Source of the DNA: Desulfitobacterium_A sp035539115
GTDB lineage: Bacteria; Bacillota; Desulfitobacteriia; Desulfitobacteriales; Desulfitobacteriaceae
Assembly: GCF_035539115.1 (NCBI RefSeq)
Contig: NZ_DATLJA010000022.1
Span: 11,530-75,529, forward strand
Length of the DNA: 64,000 nucleotides
Direction of reading: 5' to 3'
How positions within the stretch are numbered: position 1 is the first letter of the stretch; every line of letters begins with the position of its first letter. Positions 1 to 8,274 of this stretch are shown in pieces. The notes beneath the pieces are model-generated. The model saw nothing but the letters and a program-made list of their open reading frames with translations, was not told the origin of the DNA and did not search any database. A program made the position numbers and the translations under genes.

Positions 1-279
1 GTTAAAGGGCAAGCCCTCTCTGCCTTTGTCACCTTAAAAGAAGGGATCGAAATCTATCCCACGCTCATCGATGAACTGAAAAAACACGTCGCGAAAAAGA
101 TCGGCACCCTCGCCCGCCCCGATGATATTTTCTTTACCGCAGAACTACCCAAGACCCGAAGTGGAAAAATCATGCGCCGACTTCTCCGAGATATTGCTGA
201 AGGGCGGGCCCTCGGGGATACGACTACTTTAGCCGATGTCACGGTCGTAAATTCTCTAAAGGCAAAATATCAGGATTAG
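1..279 (+). CDS. acs: acetyl-CoA synthetase, C-terminal end (partial)
   Basis: The window opens inside this gene, so only the last 92 codons are visible, in frame 1, ending in TAG. The product would be an AMP-forming acetyl-CoA (or close acyl-CoA) synthetase, which activates acetate with ATP and CoA. The visible part is the mobile C-terminal domain. The motif LPKTRSGKIMRR carries the conserved acetylation-site lysine (in GKIMRR) that closes the adenylation active site, and ARPDDIFF just before it is also typical of Acs. Acetate is the likely substrate because this C-terminus looks like Acs rather than a fatty acyl ligase, but the substrate-binding part lies outside the window. Confidence 0.85.
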   Translation, partial: VKGQALSAFVTLKEGIEIYPTLIDELKKHVAKKIGTLARPDDIFFTAELPKTRSGKIMRRLLRDIAEGRALGDTTTLADVTVVNSLKAKYQD

Positions 280-409
280 GTCCCTTTGAAGGGTGGATTT
301 TGTTCACTTGTTTCTGTCTCTATGTGAAGGGCCCAAGATTGTACAGATAAATGAGGGGGAAAGTGTATAGGTGTAGTTTTTGTGAAGGGCTTGAAAGGAG
401 ACCTAGAAA

Positions 410-1693
410 ATGAATAGAACAGCGCGTGGATGGTCAGTCACACTGGCTGGAACTGGAATCAATCTCGCCTTAGGCGTACTCTATACCTGGAGCGTTTTCG
501 CGGCAGCTTTGACGGAACAGCTTCATTGGACCAAAATCGCAGCCTCTCTTCCCTACACTGTAGCCTGTGCCATGTTTGCCTTAATGATGGTTCCTGCAGG
601 ACGGCTTCAAGATCGCTACGGGCCCCGCTGGATCGCAACACTTGGAGGACTCTTCGTCGGAGTAGGGCTTATTTCAAGCAGTTTTACTCATAGCTTGACC
701 CTCCTGATCCTGACTTTTGGCGTGATCGCCGGAATTGGGATTGGCCTTGGTTACTCTGCTGCCACTCCTGCGGCTGTCAAATGGTTCCCTGCTCAAAAGA
801 AAGGGCTGATATCCGGAATTGTTGTCGCAGGGTTTGGTCTCGCTTCCCTCTATATTGCCCCCATGACTAACAGCTTTATTAAGACTTTTAGTATCGAGGG
901 CGCTTTCCGGATTGAAGGGATTATGTTTCTAATCGCCATCGTAGCCCTCTCGCAAATTCTTGCCGTTCCACTGGCTCCGCCCCAAGTTTCTGCCCAGGCA
1001 CATACCAAAGTACAAATCCTCACTTCTCCTGGCTCTCCATCAAATCAAGGCACGCCTCCGCTATCTCCTGGTCTTCTGAAAACCGATTATTCCTGGCAAC
1101 AAATGCTAAGGACTTCTCATTTTTACCTTCTCTGGATCATGTTTGCCTCCGGCGCCACTGCCGGACTGATGATCATCGGTCAACTCTCCAGTATTGCTAA
1201 GATTCAGGCCGGAATTTCCTGGGGCTATGCTATGGTCGCACTTCTCGCCATCTTTAACGCCGGAGGGCGAATCCTCGCAGGTTGGCTCTCGGACAAAATT
1301 GGTCGGGCCTGGACAATGCGCCTCTTCTTCCTCCTCCAAGCCATCAATATGTTTGCCTTCTCACTTTACCGCACCCCAGAGCTCGTCGCCCTAGGAGCGG
1401 CCCTTGCTGGACTCGGTTATGGCTCTCTTCTCTCCCTCTTTCCCTCTGCAATCTATGACTTTTTTGGCACCAAAAATGGCGGAGTTAACTACGGGCTCGT
1501 CTTTACCGCTTGGGGTGTCGGAGGAGTCATCGGTCCGCTAATGGCCGGTGCAGTGGTCGACGCTACCAAAAACTATTCAATAGCTTATACGATTGCCGCC
1601 TTACTTTGTTTACTCGCAAGTCTCCTGACCTTCTTACTCCGACAACCTACCCTAGAAACAGAGAATCAAAGGCTTCAGTCGAAACCCATCTAG
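410..1693 (+). CDS. OFA-family MFS transporter (oxalate/formate antiporter-like)
   Basis: This is a 427-residue major facilitator protein with about twelve hydrophobic segments and a hydrophilic central loop around residues 195-230. The N-terminus (GTGINLALGVLYTWSVF) and the loop GRLQDRYGPRW between helices 2 and 3 are typical of the oxalate/formate antiporter (OFA) group, which exchanges small carboxylates across the cytoplasmic membrane. Specificity within OFA is not predictable; members carry oxalate, lactate, pyruvate or unknown acids. The start is supported by AAAGGAG about 10 bases upstream of ATG. It follows the acetyl-CoA synthetase gene by 130 bases on the same strand, so a role in uptake of a carboxylate activated by that enzyme is possible but unproven. 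Confidence 0.85.
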   Translation: MNRTARGWSVTLAGTGINLALGVLYTWSVFAAALTEQLHWTKIAASLPYTVACAMFALMMVPAGRLQDRYGPRWIATLGGLFVGVGLISSSFTHSLTLLILTFGVIAGIGIGLGYSAATPAAVKWFPAQKKGLISGIVVAGFGLASLYIAPMTNSFIKTFSIEGAFRIEGIMFLIAIVALSQILAVPLAPPQVSAQAHTKVQILTSPGSPSNQGTPPLSPGLLKTDYSWQQMLRTSHFYLLWIMFASGATAGLMIIGQLSSIAKIQAGISWGYAMVALLAIFNAGGRILAGWLSDKIGRAWTMRLFFLLQAINMFAFSLYRTPELVALGAALAGLGYGSLLSLFPSAIYDFFGTKNGGVNYGLVFTAWGVGGVIGPLMAGAVVDATKNYSIAYTIAALLCLLASLLTFLLRQPTLETENQRLQSKPI

Positions 1694-1716
1694 AACTAGA
1701 ATACAATTGGAAACTT

Positions 1717-1950
1717 AAAGAAAACCCGGCTTTCGCCGAGCTTTGCGATATAGAAGACTTGGTCAGCGCCAAAGCGGTGGCCTTAGTCGCCTTATCCTGC
1801 CGAACTTAACCGCATTCATCGTAGGAAAGCGAAAACCGCTGGTTGCACTTATGCTATCTTCCCCAAACTTATACTTTCTTACGAAAATGGACTACATTTT
1901 CATACCTCCCTGTGAATCGGCAGGTTCATGGAAGTTTCTGTTAGTAAAAT
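1717..1950 (-). repeat. dispersed structured repeat, copy 1 (long form with insert)
   Basis: This shares long near-identical stretches with 14543-14700, 44511-44606 and 44604-44702. Shared blocks on the plus strand include GGTTGCACTTATGCTATCT and CAAACTTATACTTTCT. This copy has an extra block of about 80 bases near 1748-1828, inside what is a hairpin in the other copies. It also has the 60-base module (about 1880-1938) that copy 2 has and copies 3 and 4 lack. Read on the minus strand the element ends in a GC-rich hairpin followed by TTTTCTTT. It fills the gap between two convergent genes. Confidence 0.8.
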
Positions 1951-1980
1951 AAAAGACCGGGGCTAAATCGTCCCCAGTCT
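1947..1980 (-). terminator. Rho-independent terminator of the tautomerase gene
   Basis: On the minus strand, AGACTGGGGAC and GCCCCGGTCT form a stem followed by TTTATTTTAC. It sits about 28 bases past the tautomerase stop codon. Confidence 0.65.
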
Positions 1981-2007
1981 CCATCGGCTCCGGTTAACTT
2001 AAATGCT

Positions 2008-2223
2008 TCAGTCTTTAATCTCTTTAACTTTATCCCAATAAGGACTCTCAGTTAGGACGTCTCCACCAATTCCCATGTTGCTAAATTCATGTTCGTCCAA
2101 AACGACTGTAATTGATGGCATCGGGAGACCCGTTGCCATCGAAGCGGCTTGGCTCATACCATGAATTAAGCTTCTTTTCTGATCAATGCTTAATGTAGGT
2201 CCATCAAAATGAATCATTGGCAT
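2008..2223 (-). CDS. 4-oxalocrotonate tautomerase-family protein
   Basis: This is a 71-residue protein of the tautomerase superfamily, small enzymes that use the N-terminal proline as general base for keto-enol isomerisation. Translation from the ATG at 2223 gives MPMIHFDGPTL, so Pro2 becomes the catalytic N-terminal proline once Met is removed. A GGAGG lies 8-9 bases upstream of this ATG. A TTG five codons further upstream overlaps that ribosome binding site and would bury the proline, so it was rejected. The beta-alpha-beta pattern and the DQKRSLIHGMSQA helix fit the family. The substrate is unknown. It stands alone, convergent to the MFS gene, with its own terminator. Confidence 0.8.
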   Translation of the reverse strand: MPMIHFDGPTLSIDQKRSLIHGMSQAASMATGLPMPSITVVLDEHEFSNMGIGGDVLTESPYWDKVKEIKD

Positions 2224-2413
2224 AATAGGCACCTCCAAAAAACGTTTATGTCGACTCTATTAAATTTCCCCATTCTGAAAAAAATCATGTAGAATTCTTC
2301 AGAAAGCTAAAAATCTATCTGAAAAATCCATAAACTTCATTAAATATCCCAGAAGTGTTGCAGGAAACAGACAAGAAATGAAGAATAAGATATCAACAGC
2401 ATAAAGGAATTAA

Positions 2414-2468
2414 GGCCATGGAGGTCTCCTTCCATTTTACGGGAATGGAAATCTCTATGGTCTTTTTT
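2414..2468 (+). terminator. terminator-like hairpin in the leader of cooT
   Basis: GGCCATGGAG and TTCCATT pair with AATGGAA and CTCTATGGTC (a few G-T pairs) and are followed by TTTTTT. It lies 38 bases before the cooT start codon, where a terminator would stop transcription before the gene. There is no plus-strand gene just upstream for it to end, so it may be an attenuator. Confidence 0.6.
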
Positions 2469-2506
2469 AATTTCAAAGATAAATAAAATAAATGGAGGAT
2501 TGCGGT

Positions 2507-2734
2507 ATGTGTGAAGCCAATGTGTATCTGAAAGAAGGAGAAAACGAAGTCTTGTTCATGGAAGCTGTGGATATCATTGAGCCTTATGAAGATGGACTTA
2601 AACTTATTGATATTTTTGGTAAACAAAAATTTCTCTGGGCACGTATTAAGAACATGACACTTCTCAATCACCGCATTCTTTTGGAACAAACCCCAATCTC
2701 TAAGGAGGCTACCCATGCAAGCTCCGATTCTTGA
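2507..2734 (+). CDS. cooT: CooT-family nickel-binding protein
   Basis: This 75-residue product begins MCEANVYL. CooT proteins are small dimeric nickel-binding proteins that start Met-Cys and help supply nickel to enzymes such as carbon monoxide dehydrogenase. The second-residue cysteine is the expected ligand. The ATG at 2507 is chosen over an upstream in-frame codon because GGAGG lies 8 bases before it and because it puts Cys at position 2. The 3' end overlaps the next gene by 20 bases, which suggests translational coupling to the cobalt/nickel-type ATPase. A strong terminator-like hairpin just upstream may regulate both genes. No CODH genes are present in the window. Confidence 0.75.
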   Translation: MCEANVYLKEGENEVLFMEAVDIIEPYEDGLKLIDIFGKQKFLWARIKNMTLLNHRILLEQTPISKEATHASSDS

Positions 2735-3506
2735 ACTTAATCATCTTTCCTATGCTTATGTTCAAGATAAGAATGTACTTTCGAACATTTCGTTAAACTT
2801 CTTCGCTGGGGAAAGCGTCGTCATCCTTGGTGCTAACGGGTGTGGAAAATCCACCCTGCTCAAGATCCTGAGTGGCTTGCTTCATCCAACGTCCGGTACC
2901 ATCACTGCGTTTGGTAGGGAAGTCACCGAAAAATCTTTACTGGAACGAAGCTTTCTCTCTGAGTTTAGACAACGAATAGGATTTATCTTTCAGAATTCAG
3001 ATGCTCAGCTCTTTTCAACCACAGTTCGTGATGAATTATCCTTCGCCCCGCTCCAAGCTGGACTCTCGCCCCAGGTCATTTCTGAACGTGTTCAGGATAT
3101 CGCTGAGCTTTTGGGTATTTCCCACTTACTAAATCGCCCACCCTACCATTTAAGCGGAGGAGAAAAGAAGAAGGTCGCGCTAGCCAGCGTTCTTTCCGTC
3201 AATCCTGACATTCTTTTTCTCGATGAGCCGACCAATGGGCTCGATCCCCGAACTCAATATTGGTTGGTAGAATTTCTGAGTACCCTTCATTCGAAAGGTA
3301 AAACGATTATTACAGCGACCCATGATCTCTCCATTGTGGAAGATATTGCCGAACGTGTGATTATCTTTCGCGAAGACCATACGATTGCGGCTGATGGTTC
3401 TTGTCTACCCCTGCTGTCAGATCGTCAGTTGCTCCTGGATGTTAATCTTATTCATGCCCGTTCCCATTTTCATGTGGGAGGTGCGCGACAGCATGGAGGG
3501 TTATGA
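2715..3506 (+). CDS. ABC transporter ATPase, cobalt/nickel ECF type (CbiO/NikO-like)
   Basis: This 263-residue ATP-binding subunit resembles those of energy-coupling-factor importers. It has Walker A GANGCGKST near residue 40, the Q-loop FIFQNSDAQLFSTTVRDE characteristic of CbiO/EcfA proteins, the signature LSGGEKKK near residue 145, Walker B ILFLDEPTNGLD, and the switch His in ATHD. It would power uptake of cobalt or nickel together with CbiM and CbiQ-type membrane subunits, but none are adjacent. The start overlaps cooT by 20 bases with AGGAGG a few bases before the ATG. The pairing with a nickel-binding protein favours nickel, which is an inference. Its stop overlaps the convergent antitoxin-toxin fusion by six bases. 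Confidence 0.85.
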   Translation: MQAPILELNHLSYAYVQDKNVLSNISLNFFAGESVVILGANGCGKSTLLKILSGLLHPTSGTITAFGREVTEKSLLERSFLSEFRQRIGFIFQNSDAQLFSTTVRDELSFAPLQAGLSPQVISERVQDIAELLGISHLLNRPPYHLSGGEKKKVALASVLSVNPDILFLDEPTNGLDPRTQYWLVEFLSTLHSKGKTIITATHDLSIVEDIAERVIIFREDHTIAADGSCLPLLSDRQLLLDVNLIHARSHFHVGGARQHGGL

Positions 3507-4154
3507 CATACCCAGTAGATAATGGTAAAGCTCTTGCCGTTCCCCTACACTAATGACTCCAATTATTTTCTCTTCTTCAAAAACCGTATAGATCACTCGG
3601 TATTTTTTGTTAAACTCCCCGTCTAAGGAGATTCGGTATGTTTCATAAAAAGGTCCCTTAAGGCGTTTATAATTTAATGGATCTTTTTCTAATGCTTGAA
3701 ATACCTTTATTATTTCCTCGTTCACTCGTTGGGGGAGTTTATGAATGTCACGTTCAGAACGGAAGGATAAAAAAACACGATAGGGGCCTTGAGTATCATT
3801 TGCTAAAAGGCCCAGGAGTTTTTGCCATTGTATTGCTTCCCCTTTTTGGTTTGCCCTTCTCGCCTCTTCGGAAAGTCGGTCGAGTACCGTACTTAATTGG
3901 ACTTTTCGATGTAAAAACTTCTCCTGTAATTGATCTCCGGTACAACCCTCGCAATGAAGGTCTTGTAAAATCAAATCTTCAAAGAAATCAGAAAGAGGAC
4001 CAACTGAACGTTCTGCGCTCCTAACCCTAACCTTACCCTCAAGATCAACTGTAAGTGCTAATAGATCACCTGGTACTAAGCCTAATACTTCTCTTAGTTC
4101 TTCCGGCAAAATGACTTCTCCGTTTGCCCCTACACTTACGCGATATGTATCCAT
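3501..4154 (-). CDS. AbrB/MazE-type domain fused to RelE/ParE-type toxin domain
   Basis: This is a 217-residue single polypeptide. Residues 1-50 (YRVSVGANGEVILPEELREVL, then PGD) match the SpoVT/AbrB swapped-hairpin DNA-binding fold found in AbrB-type antitoxins. Residues about 125-215 match the RelE/ParE ribonuclease-toxin fold: FRSERDIHKLP, LEKDPLNYKRLKG, YRISL, KYRVIYTV, then VISVGERQELY. A middle helical linker (about 55-120) contains HCEGC. Antitoxin and toxin are normally separate proteins, so this is a self-contained fusion. AGGAGG precedes the ATG and a TATAAT-like box lies at about 4177-4182. It could be a self-restrained toxin, an inactivated toxin reused as a regulator, or an antitoxin-like regulator with a structural RelE domain. 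The sequence does not decide. Confidence 0.75.
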   Translation of the reverse strand: MDTYRVSVGANGEVILPEELREVLGLVPGDLLALTVDLEGKVRVRSAERSVGPLSDFFEDLILQDLHCEGCTGDQLQEKFLHRKVQLSTVLDRLSEEARRANQKGEAIQWQKLLGLLANDTQGPYRVFLSFRSERDIHKLPQRVNEEIIKVFQALEKDPLNYKRLKGPFYETYRISLDGEFNKKYRVIYTVFEEEKIIGVISVGERQELYHYLLGMS

Positions 4155-4292
4155 AGTTTTTTCCCTCCTTTACTTCATTATAGCTTACATTTCTTCCTTC
4201 GGAATGTCGTTCAGCCATGTTATCCGACCATTTGGCTTATTATTCTGAAAGGCATTATTCGGAACGTGAAAAATGAAAGGCAGGTATTTTCC

Positions 4293-4886
4293 GTGAAAAT
4301 TCAATTTCAAGCCATTGGCACTATCCATTCTCCGTATCTTCCCGCCCTTCCAACCCCTCACCAACCCCAAAAGGATGCCCCCGGTGAATTTTGGATCACC
4401 CTAAATCCGGAATTTCAAGAAGGGCTTGATAAGCTTTCAACCTATCGTTATCTTTATGTCCTTTACTATTTAGATCAAACCCAACCTAGCTCTGAGCTTC
4501 ATATTCATCCCTCTTGGGCACCCGAGATCGAAGTCGGCGTCTTCGCCAGCCGCTCACCCGTTCGTCCCAACCCAATTGGCGTAAGCATCGTCGAGTTAAA
4601 GGGAATTGAAGGTAATGAAGTACTGATTTCTGGAATTGATGTTTATAATGGCACCCCATTACTTGATCTTAAGCCTTACATCCGTACACTTGATCTAAAA
4701 TCGGATGCCAATGATGGCTGGTTCGATGAACTTCAAGACAAAGATCACTTAGTTGCGCATATGTTAGGGCTTCATCATGATCATAAGCACGGGCAACATG
4801 TTCATATTTCTTCATCTCCCAAGCTTTCACGAAGCCTGCGTACTACTCCGAAGAGAGATCCTCACGAGCACAAGTCAAAGGAATAA
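4293..4886 (+). CDS. TsaA/TrmO-family protein (tRNA N6-methyltransferase-like)
   Basis: This is about 197 residues with a TsaA domain over residues about 5-140. The motif RSPVRPNPIGVSIV is the family signature, in which the Arg-Pro-Asn-Pro-Ile-Gly loop helps bind S-adenosylmethionine. GTIHSPY near the start is also conserved. TrmO methylates N6-threonylcarbamoyladenosine at position 37 of certain tRNAs, so this activity is inferred by family. The tail (HHDHKHGQHVH) is histidine-rich and may bind metal. The GTG at 4293 is preferred because AGGCAGG lies 8 bases before it; a GTG at 4266 in the same frame lacks a good ribosome binding site. A terminator follows directly. Confidence 0.75.
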   Translation: MKIQFQAIGTIHSPYLPALPTPHQPQKDAPGEFWITLNPEFQEGLDKLSTYRYLYVLYYLDQTQPSSELHIHPSWAPEIEVGVFASRSPVRPNPIGVSIVELKGIEGNEVLISGIDVYNGTPLLDLKPYIRTLDLKSDANDGWFDELQDKDHLVAHMLGLHHDHKHGQHVHISSSPKLSRSLRTTPKRDPHEHKSKE

Positions 4887-4906
4887 AACTCTCCTCTAAA
4901 AAGTCA

Positions 4907-4950
4907 AACTCCGCATCACTAATCAATTTAGCTGATGCGGAGTTGTTTTA
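4907..4950 (+). terminator. Rho-independent terminator
   Basis: AACTCCGCATCA pairs with TGATGCGGAGTT and is followed by GTTTTATT. It ends the TsaA-family gene and abuts the end of the convergent catalase gene. Confidence 0.85.
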
Positions 4951-5787
4951 TTAATGCATTGGCGGGGAAGACTGGGGCTTTGATGGAGCGGGATCAGGGG
5001 ACTGAGGTTGATCATATTGAGGATTGTTGCGGGTATGATCATTATACCCTGGCCCTACCTCCCCCTGACTATCAGGTCCACGATCCTTACCATATTGTGC
5101 AGGGCCACCAAATTTTTCATTTGGATTTTCTTCATATTGAATTCCATTCCCCTGATTCCATGGACCCCGGGCATCCCCCATACCTGTCGACAAGTTCATA
5201 TACTTCTTCGAAAACTCGGAATCGCGGAAGTCCTTATTCACGCCAGTACCTTCCAAAGTTTTAATCGCTTGCATGAAGGAGAAGTTATGAGACTCTTCCC
5301 GACTAAGGAGGAAGCGAACCATATCTTTGACTCCCGTATCATCTGTTTGTTGAAGCAACCGTTCGTAAATCAATTTTGCTCTAAGTTCTGCCGTGGAATC
5401 TGAAGACAGGTCTGTATAGAGATCCCCAGTTGATTCAATATACGCACCTGTCCAAGGGATGCCCATCGAATTCATTAAGGGAGGCCCCCCTGCCAATAGT
5501 GCCATATGAATTGCTGGAAAATCACGAGAGATATTATCCGTTGGGCCGAGAAGCATTGAAATGGCTTCGCCAACCATCTCTAAGTGACTCATTTCTTCCG
5601 CAGCAATATCTTGGAGCATATCTCGAATTTTGTCATCGTTACAAGCAACACTTTGCGTCATATATTGCATCGACGCTTTTAGCTCGCCATGCGGGCCACC
5701 AAATTGCTCGAGCAATAGATTCGCAAATCTCGGGTCAGGCCGATCGACATGAACGGTATACTCCATATCTTTGATATGTTTGAACAA
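4951..5787 (-). CDS. manganese catalase family protein
   Basis: This 278-residue non-haem catalase converts hydrogen peroxide to water and oxygen at a dimanganese centre. From the TTG at 5787 the protein begins MFKH, as in the family. The ligand pattern is intact: Glu35 in GELKASMQY, Glu65 and His68 in AAEEMSHLE, and Glu and His in REESHNF further on. The fold is a four-helix bundle. The last 60 residues are Pro/Gln/Asn/Gly-rich and low in complexity, as in spore-coat-associated relatives (CotJC type). AGGAGG lies 8 bases before this TTG; a TTG two codons earlier is too close to it. No cotJA/cotJB genes are adjacent, so a spore-coat role is only possible. Confidence 0.88.
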   Translation of the reverse strand: MFKHIKDMEYTVHVDRPDPRFANLLLEQFGGPHGELKASMQYMTQSVACNDDKIRDMLQDIAAEEMSHLEMVGEAISMLLGPTDNISRDFPAIHMALLAGGPPLMNSMGIPWTGAYIESTGDLYTDLSSDSTAELRAKLIYERLLQQTDDTGVKDMVRFLLSREESHNFSFMQAIKTLEGTGVNKDFRDSEFSKKYMNLSTGMGDARGPWNQGNGIQYEENPNEKFGGPAQYGKDRGPDSQGEVGPGYNDHTRNNPQYDQPQSPDPAPSKPQSSPPMH

Positions 5788-6010
5788 AGCCAAAACCTCC
5801 TTTTTTCAGATAGGACAGCCAAAATTATTATCCACAAAAAAAGAGAAAACTATACTTGAACGATATCCAAGTCTTCAAGAAGCAGCTAAACTCGCAAATC
5901 ACTTAGAATTAAAAGAGAAACTATTCAACAGTAATCCTGTATACATTCTTATTTGCCTTGATATTCGTTGAAAAATATGCTACTTTAATGTTAACAATGA
6001 TTAGGGCAAA

Positions 6011-6067
6011 GGCGCTCTTAAAAGGACTTCTCGTAACTGAGAAATTCTTATAAGGGTGTCTTTTTCT
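6011..6067 (+). terminator. terminator-like hairpin in the glnA leader
   Basis: GGCGCTCTTA pairs with TAAGGGTGTC, allowing G-T pairs, with a further inner helix including CTTCTC and GAGAA. TTTTT follows. It lies about 50 bases before the glutamine synthetase ATG on the coding strand, so it could work as an attenuator. Confidence 0.5.
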
Positions 6068-6112
6068 GTTCTTATAGAAAAGACTAAAAATTACAAAAGG
6101 AAGGGATAAAAA

Positions 6113-8203
6113 ATGGATATTTTCGGAGCCAATGTTTTTAACAACACAGTAATGAAAGAACGCTTACCAAAAAACACGTACAAAGCATTAAGAAAAACAA
6201 TCGATGAAGGAACTCATTTAGACCTAGAAGTTGCTGATGTCGTCGCCAATGCGATGAAGGATTGGGCCCTTGAGAAAGGGGCTACCCACTTCACGCACTG
6301 GTTCCAACCGATGACCGGGGTCACAGCAGAAAAGCATGATGCATTTATTTCCCCAACGGCTGATGGTAATGTCATTATGGAGTTTTCAGGAAAAGAGCTT
6401 GTTAAAGGTGAGCCTGATGCCTCTTCCTTCCCGAATGGTGGAATCCGTTCAACTTTCGAAGCACGAGGTTATACCGCCTGGGATTGTACTTCTCCCGCCT
6501 TCTTACATGAAGATGCTGGAGTCGTCACTCTTTGTATTCCGACTGCCTTCTGTTCCTACACCGGCGAAGCCCTCGACAAAAAAACGCCCTTATTGCGTTC
6601 TATGGAGGCTCTCAACAAACAAGCGCTGCGCATCTTACGGCTTTTTGGCAACACTGAGAGTAAACGTGTCATCGCAACTGTTGGACCAGAGCAAGAGTAC
6701 TTTTTGATTGATAAAAAATTTTATCTACAGAGAACGGATTTAATACTCACGGGACGTACCCTTTTCGGCGCAATGCCTCCTAAGGGACAAGAGATGGAAG
6801 ATCATTATTTTGGGAGTATCAACGAACGGGTTACAGCCTACATGCAAGACGTCAATGTTGAGTTATGGAAACTGGGAATTCCAGCAAAAACGCAACATAA
6901 AGAAGTAGCACCCGGCCAGTATGAGCTTGCCCCGATTTTTGAATCAACGAATATCGCTACTGATCATAATCAGCAGGTTATGGAGACTCTGCAGAGAGTT
7001 GCTACTCGTCATGATTTAGTTTGTTTACTCCATGAAAAACCATTTGCCGGAGTCAATGGCTCAGGCAAACATAATAACTGGTCGATGAGCACCGATGATG
7101 GCGTTAATCTTTTAGAGCCTGGCCGCACCCCTCATCAAAATGCCCAGTTTCTGACCTTCCTCTGTTCAGTAATCAAAGCAGTTGATGAACATGCTGACTT
7201 GCTTAGACTTTCTGCCTCCAACACAGGGAATGACCACCGTCTCGGAGCGAATGAAGCTCCTCCAGCCATTATCTCCATTTTCTTGGGTAACCAACTCTCC
7301 GATATTATGAAGCAACTGCAAAATGGGGGTCCTAAAAGTTCGATTCAAGGCGGACAGCTCGAAATTGGAGTCAGTACCCTGCCCTCGCTTCCCAAAGACT
7401 CAACAGACCGCAACCGTACTTCGCCCTTTGCCTTTACCGGTAACAAATTCGAATTTCGGATGGTTCCATCTTCTCTCTCTATATCCGGTCCAAATGTAGT
7501 CTTAAATTTGATTGTCGCTGAAACGCTGTCCCTGATTGCGGATCGTTTAGAGAAAGCCGAAGACTTCCAAACCGAATTACGGACACTTTTAAAGGAAATT
7601 GCCACTAACCACTCTCGAGTTCTCTTCGATGGCAACGGTTATTCGGAGGAATGGGTGGAAGAAGCCGAACGCCGTGGTTTACCCCATTTCCGTTCTACAG
7701 TTGAAGCCGTTCCTACCCTACTTCTTGAAAAAAATGTTAAGATCTATGAAAAGCACGGGGTTTTGGATCGTACAGAATTACATTCTCGTTATGAAATCTA
7801 CCTTGAGCAATATTCAAAATCGATCAATATTGAAGCACTGACCATGCTCGATATGGCTCAAAGACAGATTCTGCCAGTCTCGATTAAATATGTAACCTCT
7901 TTAGCTAAATCAATCAATACCGTGAAAACGGCTTACGCCGAAGCGGAGGTTTCTGCTCAGACAGAGCTTCTCAAAGATACGTCTTCCCTTCTGGTTGCTC
8001 TTAAGCAAAAAATCACCGACTTAAAAAGCGTTACAGCTGAGGCTAAGAATTTAATAGATGCTTATAAGCAAGCGGCATACTATCGTGATAGCGTCTTCAC
8101 AACGATGGGAGAACTCCGCCAAGTCGCTGATCAGTTAGAAGAAATTGTGGATGCCGAACTTTGGCCTTTCCCCACGTATTCGGAAATGCTGTTTAAACTA
8201 TAA
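6113..8203 (+). CDS. glnA: glutamine synthetase type III
   Basis: This 696-residue enzyme makes glutamine from glutamate, ammonia and ATP in the cytoplasm. Its length and arrangement fit the large GSIII class (GlnN-like) rather than the roughly 450-residue GSI. The N-terminus (FGANVFNN, KERLPKNTYKAL) and THWFQPMTG near residue 65 are typical of GSIII. Catalytic-core motifs include VGPEQEYFLID, GQYELAPIFE, FAGVNGSGKHNNWS and NRTSPFAFTGNKFEFR. The last 150 residues are a helical C-terminal region of this class. A ribosome binding site (AAGGAAGGG) precedes the ATG. The gene is monocistronic, with a terminator after it and a terminator-like hairpin in its leader. Confidence 0.95.
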   Translation: MDIFGANVFNNTVMKERLPKNTYKALRKTIDEGTHLDLEVADVVANAMKDWALEKGATHFTHWFQPMTGVTAEKHDAFISPTADGNVIMEFSGKELVKGEPDASSFPNGGIRSTFEARGYTAWDCTSPAFLHEDAGVVTLCIPTAFCSYTGEALDKKTPLLRSMEALNKQALRILRLFGNTESKRVIATVGPEQEYFLIDKKFYLQRTDLILTGRTLFGAMPPKGQEMEDHYFGSINERVTAYMQDVNVELWKLGIPAKTQHKEVAPGQYELAPIFESTNIATDHNQQVMETLQRVATRHDLVCLLHEKPFAGVNGSGKHNNWSMSTDDGVNLLEPGRTPHQNAQFLTFLCSVIKAVDEHADLLRLSASNTGNDHRLGANEAPPAIISIFLGNQLSDIMKQLQNGGPKSSIQGGQLEIGVSTLPSLPKDSTDRNRTSPFAFTGNKFEFRMVPSSLSISGPNVVLNLIVAETLSLIADRLEKAEDFQTELRTLLKEIATNHSRVLFDGNGYSEEWVEEAERRGLPHFRSTVEAVPTLLLEKNVKIYEKHGVLDRTELHSRYEIYLEQYSKSINIEALTMLDMAQRQILPVSIKYVTSLAKSINTVKTAYAEAEVSAQTELLKDTSSLLVALKQKITDLKSVTAEAKNLIDAYKQAAYYRDSVFTTMGELRQVADQLEEIVDAELWPFPTYSEMLFKL

Positions 8204-8274
8204 AATAAAAGGTTATTCAGAATATGATATGTAATTCAGAGGTAATTCGGGAGGTAATTCGGAATATGTAAAGT

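Noticed and set aside
2224..2238. TTG start for the tautomerase
   Set aside because: It overlaps the ribosome binding site and would leave the catalytic proline internal.
5771..5971. 66-residue plus-strand frame upstream of glnA
   Set aside because: It begins inside the antisense of the catalase start region, has no ribosome binding site, and its composition is not protein-like; the glnA leader structure lies just after it.
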